Assembly: GCA_002495055.1 (NCBI GenBank)
Contig: DADR01000011.1
Coordinates: forward strand, 1 to 29,535
Origin: Methanoregula sp. UBA247
GTDB lineage: Archaea; Halobacteriota; Methanomicrobia; Methanomicrobiales; Methanospirillaceae
Reading direction: 5' to 3'
DNA length: 29,535 bases
Numbering within the stretch: position 1 is the stretch's first letter; each line of letters starts with the position of its first letter. Positions 23,531-29,535 of the stretch are shown in pieces. The notes under the pieces were generated by a model, which was given only the letters and a program-made list of their open reading frames with translations, was not told where the DNA came from and made no database searches. Both the position numbers and the translations under genes were made by a program.

Positions 23531-25954
23531 TCAGACGAACCAGACAATCCCGCTGTTGGTGGGATAGAGTTTTCCCATCCACATGTTGTTGGTTGCAAAC
23601 ATGTTCTGGGTGCTGTCCCGTTCCCAGATCGGGACTCCGCCGTTTGTTGCATTACTGATGGTTTCAAAGACGTTATTGTAGATGTACATGCCGGTGACCG
23701 GTCTTTGCCGGATAGCAATACTGGCTAATTTTCCATTGCCATTCTTAAATGTGTTGTGGTGGATCTTGTACAGGTTACCGGCAAAACTTCCGCCCCGTTC
23801 GTCCTGGTGAACATCGAAGTGGTGGCCGCCGATGGCATTGCCGTTCCCCAGCACGATGTTATACCGTGCCTCGTACCCTTCCCCGGCCCAGCCGGTTCCC
23901 GTGATGGCATGCCGGTTATAGTCAAAGATATTGGCTTCAATGAGGGATGTCCCCCCATAGAGGGCAACACCGTAGCCTTCGCCGCGGGCCTGATTATGGT
24001 GGATGTAATTGTGGTGGATATTGGACAGGACACAGCTATCAGAAACAACTGCCGACCATGCAAATCCCCGCAGTTCACAGTTATCGACTTCAAAGCCGGT
24101 CCGTGCTTTGGCGTAGATGCCGACAAGGTAATCCTGCTCGTAGGTTTCACCGGCTTTATTGCCGTAGTCCTGCGGGTACATCTCTCCTTCAAGCCGGACA
24201 CCGGTTAATCTCACGTTGTTGCCACCGGCAATGAATATCGGTTCTGACCATCCGCCATTCACGTTTTTCGTACGCCTGATGAGAGCACCTGATGAACCGG
24301 ACAGTCCCCGGTCACTTGCAAGCGTGACCCCGGCAGGGATCGTGATGGCCGGGTTTGCGGTCATGTCTATCACTGCCGATCCTTTGATGAATACGACCTC
24401 GCCGGATTTCGCACTCCTGAGTGCAGCGATCAACTGGGCCGCGGTGGATACGATATACTTCACCCGGGAGTCTGACTGCGCAATGATCCGGGTGTATCCT
24501 GCTCCGCCACCAATGGGATTGCTGGTCGGGTTTGCTGCTGCCCCGTATGCCCCGATCGCGGTAACAGCAGTTGCCGGGGTTGTGGTAATATACCCGGTCT
24601 TGATCTCACTGTCGCTTCCTGATGCATTGGTCACGGTGAGTTTCACGGAGTAGGTTCCTGCTGCCGTATACGTGTGTGACGGGCTTTTTGTTGTATAATC
24701 TGTTGTGCCGTCATTGTTCACGTCCCATTTATACGTGGTTGTACCGGCTGATACCGATTTATCCGTGAACTGGACGGCAAGCGGGGCCTTTCCCGAAGAT
24801 GTGCCAGCGGTGAACTGCGCAGTGGGGAGTTTTGCCGTCGCTGTGGCTGGTGCCGGTGCAGGTGTGGTAACAGGAGATGTTACGGTAATATAATTTGTTT
24901 TAACCTCAGTGTCGCTTCCATAGGTATTTGTCACCGTGTGTCGTACGGTATGGGTTCCTGCTGCCGTATACGTGTGTGACGGGTTTTTTGTTGTATAATC
25001 TGTTGTGCCGTCATTGTTCACATCCCATTTGTACAGGGTCGTACCGGTTGAAACTGATGTATCGGTAAACTGGACGGTCAGGGGGTATTTTCCCTGCCTG
25101 ATACTGGCAGCAAACTGTGCTGAGGGTGCATTGGACGAGGTTACCAGACTCTTGACGAGGATGGGTTGAGGTGCCTGTGTCCCGAACCACTGGTGGAATT
25201 CCCAGACCATCCGATATGTGGGTGTATAGGAACCTGCGGTTGCGGGTGCTGTCATCGTGAAGGTGAAGGTATATCGTGCCCCGGGAACGACACTGGTTCC
25301 CTTGGGAAGGTATATGCGGGCAGGACCGAATTTTGCTGCATCGCCTCTCCCATCACCGACACCACCCAGACGAATCATACCTGCTTCGTTCCAGGTGGTC
25401 GTCCCGGTGTTCTTCATGGTTACGGACACCGGGTAGCTCTGACCTGCATTCATGGTTGCCGGTATTGTATCTGATATGTATTGTGCTGAGGGTGCATTGG
25501 ACGAGCTTACCAGACTCTTAACGAGGATGGGTTGAGGTGCCTGTGTTCCGAACCACTGGTGGAATTCCCAGACCATCCGATATGTGGGTGTATAGGAACC
25601 TGCGGTTGCAGGTGCCTTCATCGTGAAGGTGAAGGTATATCGTGCCCCGGGAACGACACTGGTTCCCTGGGGAAGGCATATACGGGCAGGACCGAATTTA
25701 TGCGCATCGCCGATCCCATCACCGATACCACCCAGACGAATCATACTTGCTTCGTTCCAGGTGGTCGTCCCGGTGTTCTTCATGGTTACGGATACCAGGT
25801 AGCTCTGACCTGCATTCATGGTTGCCGGTATTGTATCTGATATATATTGCGCGTTCGGAGAGGAAGCCGCGGATGCTCCACCGGGCAGTATCAGGAAAAG
25901 GAGGAAAAGTCCGACAATCAGACTGATGGTCCTTGATTTTGCAGAGAATTTCAT
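23531..25954 (-). CDS. secreted surface protein: two FW domains, two PKD domains, beta-helix
   Basis: An 807-residue exported protein. The signal peptide spans about 1-29 (hydrophobic 10-24, cut after GGASA). Two nearly identical Nbr1-type FW (Ig-like) domains follow, about 36-157 and 158-279, each with SVTMKNTGTTTWNE and RMVWEFHQWFG. Two PKD domains follow, about 280-366 and 380-466, each with YKWDVNNDGTTDYTT and SHTYTAAGT. The last 330 residues form a right-handed beta-helix of the NosD/pectate-lyase type, with repeated short strands and Asn turns (IHHNYIHHN, IYNNVF). Adhesion or polysaccharide binding or cleavage is likely; catalytic residues are not identified. No anchor helix is seen at the C-terminus. 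ATG 25954 follows a TATA box closely, so the message is probably leaderless. Confidence 0.88.
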   Translation of the reverse strand: MKFSAKSRTISLIVGLFLLFLILPGGASAASSPNAQYISDTIPATMNAGQSYLVSVTMKNTGTTTWNEASMIRLGGIGDGIGDAHKFGPARICLPQGTSVVPGARYTFTFTMKAPATAGSYTPTYRMVWEFHQWFGTQAPQPILVKSLVSSSNAPSAQYISDTIPATMNAGQSYPVSVTMKNTGTTTWNEAGMIRLGGVGDGRGDAAKFGPARIYLPKGTSVVPGARYTFTFTMTAPATAGSYTPTYRMVWEFHQWFGTQAPQPILVKSLVTSSNAPSAQFAASIRQGKYPLTVQFTDTSVSTGTTLYKWDVNNDGTTDYTTKNPSHTYTAAGTHTVRHTVTNTYGSDTEVKTNYITVTSPVTTPAPAPATATAKLPTAQFTAGTSSGKAPLAVQFTDKSVSAGTTTYKWDVNNDGTTDYTTKSPSHTYTAAGTYSVKLTVTNASGSDSEIKTGYITTTPATAVTAIGAYGAAANPTSNPIGGGAGYTRIIAQSDSRVKYIVSTAAQLIAALRSAKSGEVVFIKGSAVIDMTANPAITIPAGVTLASDRGLSGSSGALIRRTKNVNGGWSEPIFIAGGNNVRLTGVRLEGEMYPQDYGNKAGETYEQDYLVGIYAKARTGFEVDNCELRGFAWSAVVSDSCVLSNIHHNYIHHNQARGEGYGVALYGGTSLIEANIFDYNRHAITGTGWAGEGYEARYNIVLGNGNAIGGHHFDVHQDERGGSFAGNLYKIHHNTFKNGNGKLASIAIRQRPVTGMYIYNNVFETISNATNGGVPIWERDSTQNMFATNNMWMGKLYPTNSGIVWFV
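24591..25115 (-). repeat. duplicated PKD-coding repeat, 300-bp period
   Basis: Long stretches recur at an exact 300-base offset, for example ctgccgtatacgtgtgtgac at 24661 and 24961. Each unit encodes one PKD domain plus a linker. The copies differ by scattered substitutions, so the duplication is older or under looser constraint than the FW pair. Confidence 0.75.
25116..25847 (-). repeat. tandem near-identical FW-coding repeat, 366-bp unit
   Basis: Copy A spans 25116-25481 and copy B 25482-25847; tgtgctgagggtgcattgga begins at 25116 and recurs at 25482. Each encodes 122 residues. Few differences are seen by eye over the whole length, pointing to recent duplication or gene conversion. Confidence 0.85.
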
Positions 25955-25978
25955 GGCTCAATCGGTTGTTGACCAGGG

Positions 25979-25987
25979 TTTATAAAT
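25979..25987 (-). promoter_or_regulatory. TATA box of the FW/PKD surface gene
   Basis: ATTTATAAA on the minus strand, 25 to 33 bases before ATG 25954. The transcript would start only a few bases before the ATG, so a leaderless message is expected. Confidence 0.6.
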
Positions 25988-26001
25988 TGGCAAACCCGGG
26001 C

Positions 26002-26061
26002 GGGTACATGGATCAAACCTCCGGGCATGAAATATTACCCCGGAGGTTGCACCATGTACCC
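26002..26061. repeat. 60-base two-part palindrome upstream of the surface gene
   Basis: GGGTACATGG (26002-26011) pairs with CCATGTACCC (26052-26061), and AACCTCCGGG (26016-26025) with CCCGGAGGTT (26039-26048). That is two perfect 10-bp stems split by a small internal loop, with a 13-base AT-rich tip. Ten A follow. It lies just upstream of the TATA box at 25979 and may be an operator or a mobile-element remnant. A shorter related motif (ACAT-CATGTACCC) lies near 26158-26171. Confidence 0.6.
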
Positions 26062-26495
26062 AAAAAAAAAGTACAGGACCGGGGAGAAAGGTTTTAACAA
26101 AAAAAATTTTGTGCCGGTGAGGAACCCGGGATCCGGTTGCGGATACTCTGCCGGGTTACATCATGTACCCGGAACCATCGATGATACAGCTCAGCAGGTA
26201 TGGGTCACGCGTATTTTTTGTGCCAGAAGTGTTGTTCCGGTCCGTGATACCCCAGCGGGTCCCGTGATGATTATCCACCCGGTCGCTGGTGCGAATGTTT
26301 TTTCCCTGCTCCTTTGCAGCTGCTGGCTTCGCAGCACATGGTATCGAAGGCGCATTTTTTCACCGGTATTGTGGGGTGTCCGATTCCTCGTTAAAAAAAT
26401 CAGGCAATAATCAATAATCAACCCTTAAAAGATGAAATATAAGATAGTCTGGAGGTATGTTTTTTCGGGAAATATCGCGAACAGGTGATGCCCGG
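26062..26495. other. intergenic stretch without a convincing gene
   Basis: A plus-strand frame at 26027-26410 begins inside the palindrome, has no ribosome site, and its product is rich in Arg, Cys and Trp without family resemblance. I see no promoter or RNA gene that I can support here. Confidence 0.4.
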
Positions 26496-26540
26496 GTGGC
26501 GGGGGCAAAAGCCCCCAGGAGCGGACAACCCGGTTTTTTT
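26496..26540. repeat. G5/C5 hairpin element, copy 2
   Basis: GTGGCGGGGGC-AAAA-GCCCCCAGG, then about 15 bases and seven T (26534-26540). It matches the unit at 23272-23310 and could act as a terminator on the plus strand. It sits just outside the intact MITE. Confidence 0.55.
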
Positions 26541-26542
26541 AA

Positions 26543-26703
26543 GACATTAAGGCTCTGTTGAACCCCTCTAAAAAAGAGGGGGTCAAGGGGATGCTCCCCT
26601 TGGGTTGCCTCCCCCACTGGGGGAGAGAGGGGGTCACCCTCCAAATAGTTGATAAGAAGAAACGAATCCCTGGAAAATAGGATTTCAACAGAGCCGACAT
26701 TAA
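26543..26703. mobile_element. MITE with perfect ends and perfect 8-bp target duplication
   Basis: The element proper is 26551-26695 (145 bp). Its ends, GGCTCTGTTGAA at 26551-26562 and the inverted copy at 26684-26695, are perfect 12-bp inverted repeats. GACATTAA flanks it on both sides (26543-26550 and 26696-26703), a perfect 8-bp target duplication. The interior codes for nothing but is full of hairpins (CCCCTCT/AGAGGGG, CAAGGGG/CCCCTTG, CTCCCCC/GGGGGAG). IS6-family elements have similar GGC-x-CTGTTG ends and make 8-bp duplications, so a parent transposase of that family probably moved it. Confidence 0.85.
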
Positions 26704-26773
26704 TAAAAATTCAAGGTAAACAAGGTACGTCATTCTCCCGATTCAGGGGCAGATCTTTTACCATTACCAAAAA

Positions 26774-27742
26774 TTATGCCTCAGGGTTATCCAGGAGTAC
26801 CGGAACCTCGATAATATACGCACTGCCCCCGGTTAACGTAAGAACCGCCGTTTGCTTGGTACGGGCACCGGCCTTCACTAACTTCGTCACCGTACTTTCT
26901 TTACTGTCGCCAGCTCTCCAGTGTGTCCGGGGATTAATATATGAATATGCTACCCGGACTGTCGTGGACATGGTGAGATCCGTTATTGAGGGGTTGATGA
27001 ACTCCACATCAACCGTCACTCTGCTACCGGCCTGAGTGGTGTTGACAATTCGTATCGTGGGTGTTGAGAATTCCACATCCCGTTTCAATCGGTCCCCGAA
27101 GTCAACAAAGGTCTGCTTTCCAAATTTAACCTCAACTGTCTCATTCTCACAGATAAATCCTACACAGACTTTAACCCTGTGCGGTCCTTCACTGATCTTC
27201 AGGTCCAGCGGTTTACCGCCAGATACATTCCCGACCGTTGCGTTGTCAACAATGACCGGCAATTCAGCATTATATCCCCCAATGGATACTCTCAACGGCC
27301 CGGTGACGATCTCATTTTTTATCCGGTCCCCTAAATCAAGAGTGGATGGCCCTGAGGAGAGTACGATGATATCCTCGTGTATGCATGCACCTATCAGACA
27401 GGCCTTGACCGTATGACGCCCTACATTGACCGTCAGGTTCAGCGATGCATTCGCTGATACATTTCCGGCGCTCACATTATCGATAAAAACTGCGACCGGC
27501 GATTCAACATGATAATTTCCTACAGATATGTTCAGCAGTCCTTCCCGGGTCCCGGTTGAGTTTCCTGGCACGACTGCCGGGGTTGTTGCAGTGACAGATG
27601 GCGTGATCGTGGGACTGGTGCTCACCGCCGTAGTATTCTTGCTTCCCGGAATACTGCATCCCGAAACCAGTACACAAGCTATAACGATAAAAAGGGTGAA
27701 GTGTATGATTATTTTTCCAGGAATCCGAGATTTTTTTCCCAT
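26774..27742 (-). CDS. surface lipoprotein with two repeated Cys-pair modules
   Basis: A 322-residue predicted lipoprotein. A basic start (GKKSRIPGK), a hydrophobic stretch and the lipobox LVSGC (Cys29) lead into a Ser/Thr/Pro-rich linker to about residue 65. Two similar modules of about 75 residues follow (about 70-150 and 150-225), each with an ISVGNYHVE or VSIGGYNAE opening, an N-V-S-(A/G) motif and one C-x4-C pair (ACLIGAC, VCVGFIC), then LGDRIK or FGDRLK. They resemble PEGA-type domains. The last 95 residues look like an Ig-like or LEA14-like fold. Start is uncertain: ATG 27742 is chosen, while TTG 27790 would extend it by 16 polar residues. An AAGGAG site lies 17 bases upstream, rather far. 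Partner unknown. Confidence 0.75.
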   Translation of the reverse strand: MGKKSRIPGKIIIHFTLFIVIACVLVSGCSIPGSKNTTAVSTSPTITPSVTATTPAVVPGNSTGTREGLLNISVGNYHVESPVAVFIDNVSAGNVSANASLNLTVNVGRHTVKACLIGACIHEDIIVLSSGPSTLDLGDRIKNEIVTGPLRVSIGGYNAELPVIVDNATVGNVSGGKPLDLKISEGPHRVKVCVGFICENETVEVKFGKQTFVDFGDRLKRDVEFSTPTIRIVNTTQAGSRVTVDVEFINPSITDLTMSTTVRVAYSYINPRTHWRAGDSKESTVTKLVKAGARTKQTAVLTLTGGSAYIIEVPVLLDNPEA

Positions 27743-28167
27743 GGTGCGAATTATTTCAGCTCCTTTTTTTATTAATACATCCTGAACCAAATCCAGTTAC
27801 TATACGTTCGTTTATAGTGTCAGATAATTATTTGCATTGCAACCTTCCCGGGATGCATGCTTTGCATTCCAGGATACAGGTGTGTGCGGCTGGCGGTATT
27901 TTGTCCGGAATAAAAAAAGACCCTTCCTGGTTCTTTACCCATCAATTGAACGGTTCATCCGTACGTTCCGGAGCCGCGGAAGGTTCCGCTCCCTTAAGCC
28001 CGGCGCGATGTAGTACCTGGTTTTTTATCCCTGCACGTACTTTTTAAAAGCAAAACGAAAACCTGTTTTAATCTTTAAAGAGTGATCCGGTTACCGGTAA
28101 AAACCGAATTTCAGGCTATTTTTTTTTAAAACCAGTAAGCATTCAGGAAAAAGGAGATAAGGGATAT
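27743..28167. other. intergenic stretch with TATA box of the lipoprotein gene
   Basis: On the minus strand ACTATAAA (27818-27811) is a fair TATA box, placing transcription start near 27787. The frame at 27817-28047 is not protein-like. TTTTTTTTTAAAA near 28119-28131 may mark transcription end on the plus strand, but no plus-strand gene is seen. Confidence 0.4.
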
Positions 28168-28169
28168 TG

Positions 28170-28194
28170 AAAAACTAAAATGAATTCTATTTAG
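28170..28194 (-). terminator. terminator of the FW/FG-GAP gene
   Basis: An almost perfect 20-base palindrome centred on GAATTC (28175-28194) is followed on the minus strand by five T (28174-28170). It begins two bases after the stop at 28196-28198. Confidence 0.6.
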
Positions 28195-28195
28195 T

Positions 28196-29535
28196 TCAGC
28201 TCCACACCCCGACAACCGGAATATCTGCTGCCGTTCCGAACTTGAATGCCGTATCAATTTTTCCATCGAGATCATAGTCCAGATACCAGTAACCTGTTGA
28301 CGGCCTGAAGATACCGATCCCGTCAATTCCGTCCCCGTCCCAGTCTCCGACGAGGATCTGGTCAGTACTACCGCCATAACGGAAGGATTTGTCAACAACA
28401 CTGTCAAGGTTGTAATCAAAGTACCAGTATCCGGTAGATGGCCGGAAGATACCAATCCCGTCAATTCCGTCCCCGTCCCAATCACCGCGAACGATCTGAT
28501 CAGTACTGCCACCGTACCGGAAGGACCTGTCGATTACACTGTCACGGTTGTTATCAAAATACCAGTATCCGGTTGACGGCCGGAAGATTGCAATCCCGTC
28601 AAACCCTCTGCCAAGCCAGTCTCCGGTGATGATCCGGTCGCCACTTCCCCCGAACCTGAAGGAGTTCTCTGCTTTTCCATCGAGATTGTAATCAAAGTAC
28701 CAGTATCCGGTTGACGTCCGGAACCGGGCAATCCCATCATACCCTGTTCCCTGCCAGTCACCCGTGACAACCTGGTCAGTACTCTCCCCGAATTTAAAGG
28801 ATTTGTCAGCTCCACCATCCAGGTCATAATCAAAGTACCAGTATCCGGATGATGGCCGGAAGATAGCGATCCTGTCGATTCCGTCCCCGTCCCAGTCACC
28901 AACAACCGGCATATCCCCGGTTGTGCCGAAGGGGAATGATGTATCGATGGCAGTGCCCTCCCAGGTTCCATTGCCATTCATATCCAGGTTCCAGGCAGTA
29001 TTATACGTACCTGCCTTCAGGCTGAGACTGGTAAGGGGAGCCGTGGCAGGTATTTGAGCTGTAGCTGATGTGACCTGAACAGACCGGGAAGCCTGGTCCC
29101 CGAACCACTGGTAACCTTCCCAGACCATCCGGTATTTGGGTGCATAGGACCCGGCAGTGGCAGGTGCGGTCATTGTAAACGTAAACGTATACTGTGCACC
29201 GGGAGCAACACTGGTCCCTGCCGGGATCAAAATACGGGTGGGTCCGAATTTTACCGCGTCCCCGGCTGCGTCACCAACACCACCGAGGCGGATACGGGTT
29301 GTTTCGGTCCATGGTGTATTCCCGGTATTCTTCATGGTCACTGATACTGAGGAACTGGTACCGGCATTCATTGATGTGGGAATCGTTGTTGAGACGACCT
29401 GGGCGGTTAATGTTGCTGGAATCCGGGTAATCACTTTATTGCGGATAGTTGACATGTCTTCGCCTTTAGACAAAGCATCAATAATTATAGCCCGGGCTGA
29501 TATATCGCTGCCCTCCTTTTTCATTAGCGTTGCCA
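28196..29535 (-). CDS. FW-domain and FG-GAP-like repeat surface protein, N-terminus beyond window
   Basis: The frame stays open to the window edge. ATG 29524 has no ribosome site and no signal peptide follows it, so the true start probably lies upstream; 442 residues are visible from that ATG. After about 40 mixed residues comes an Nbr1-type FW domain (about 42-155) with SVTMKNTGNTPW and RMVWEGYQWFG, close to those of the 23531-25954 protein. Residues from about 165 to the end are 46-residue repeats, GDWDGDGID-GIGIFRPSTGYWYFD plus DxDxD-type loops, of the FG-GAP/VCBS kind that build calcium-binding beta-propellers. An extracellular adhesin or matrix role is likely. No C-terminal anchor is present. 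Confidence 0.82.
   Translation of the reverse strand, partial: ATLMKKEGSDISARAIIIDALSKGEDMSTIRNKVITRIPATLTAQVVSTTIPTSMNAGTSSSVSVTMKNTGNTPWTETTRIRLGGVGDAAGDAVKFGPTRILIPAGTSVAPGAQYTFTFTMTAPATAGSYAPKYRMVWEGYQWFGDQASRSVQVTSATAQIPATAPLTSLSLKAGTYNTAWNLDMNGNGTWEGTAIDTSFPFGTTGDMPVVGDWDGDGIDRIAIFRPSSGYWYFDYDLDGGADKSFKFGESTDQVVTGDWQGTGYDGIARFRTSTGYWYFDYNLDGKAENSFRFGGSGDRIITGDWLGRGFDGIAIFRPSTGYWYFDNNRDSVIDRSFRYGGSTDQIVRGDWDGDGIDGIGIFRPSTGYWYFDYNLDSVVDKSFRYGGSTDQILVGDWDGDGIDGIGIFRPSTGYWYLDYDLDGKIDTAFKFGTAADIPVVGVWS
28205..28960 (-). repeat. tandem 138-bp repeats coding FG-GAP-like units
   Basis: The phrase cccgtcaattccgtccccgt occurs at 28319 and 28457, with diverged versions further on at the same 138-base step. 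About five units plus a partial one are present. They encode the 46-residue repeats of the surface protein, the two nearest the C-terminus being the most alike. Confidence 0.8.

Noticed and set aside
25166..25840. Two similar 102-residue plus-strand frames 366 bases apart
   Set aside because: They are antisense shadows of the duplicated FW-coding repeats, and look alike only because the DNA is repeated.
26027..26410. A 127-residue plus-strand frame
   Set aside because: Starts inside the palindrome, lacks a ribosome site and has an unlikely composition.
28205..28960. Regular 138-bp spacing considered as a CRISPR array
   Set aside because: The whole unit repeats and stays in frame as FG-GAP-like protein; there are no short identical repeats with unique spacers anywhere in the window.

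Overview
The window comes from an archaeon, most likely a methanogen of the order Methanomicrobiales (Methanoregula-like; the genus is inferred from overall gene style, not proven). The archaeal signs are a geranylgeranylglyceryl phosphate synthase, a tRNA-Leu without an encoded CCA end, a GatCAB amidotransferase with the short archaeal GatA, a TrmJ-type tRNA methyltransferase, and TATA boxes about 25 bases from the likely transcript starts, several of them on leaderless or nearly leaderless messages.

Layout. 1-2760: tRNA-Leu(UAA), a long noncoding stretch with CCGGAT palindromes and a possible small RNA, three overlapping small genes of unknown role, and a small two-helix membrane protein. 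2762-9676: a tight five-gene operon, asparagine-synthetase-like protein, gatC, gatA, gatB and topoisomerase I, with overlaps or a 1-base gap between translation-related genes. 9819-12408 (minus strand): a nitrate/sulfonate-type ABC importer (permease, ATPase, lipoprotein binding protein). 12773-14821: a CopB-type copper P-type ATPase. 15131-20765: two tandem paralogous proteins of about 885 residues, each an acyl-adenylating ligase, a carrier domain and a thioesterase in one chain. 21154-22609: GGGP synthase (membrane lipid synthesis) followed by TrmJ. 22610 to the end: an accessory, surface-oriented region on the minus strand holding a secreted FW/PKD/beta-helix protein, a lipoprotein with duplicated modules and an FW/FG-GAP repeat protein that runs off the window. 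Two short inverted-repeat elements (MITEs), each with an 8-bp target duplication, lie among them.

How the genes fit together. The 2762-9676 operon combines indirect Asn-tRNA synthesis (GatCAB) with an asparagine-synthetase-like enzyme that appears to lack its glutaminase cysteine. The twin A-T-TE proteins are the strongest candidate for an undescribed system: single-module, NRPS-like enzymes with intact catalytic residues, divergent substrate pockets, separate promoters, and no tailoring, export or carrier-activating gene in view. The right-hand region looks like a fast-evolving adhesin or surface locus built from internal DNA duplications.
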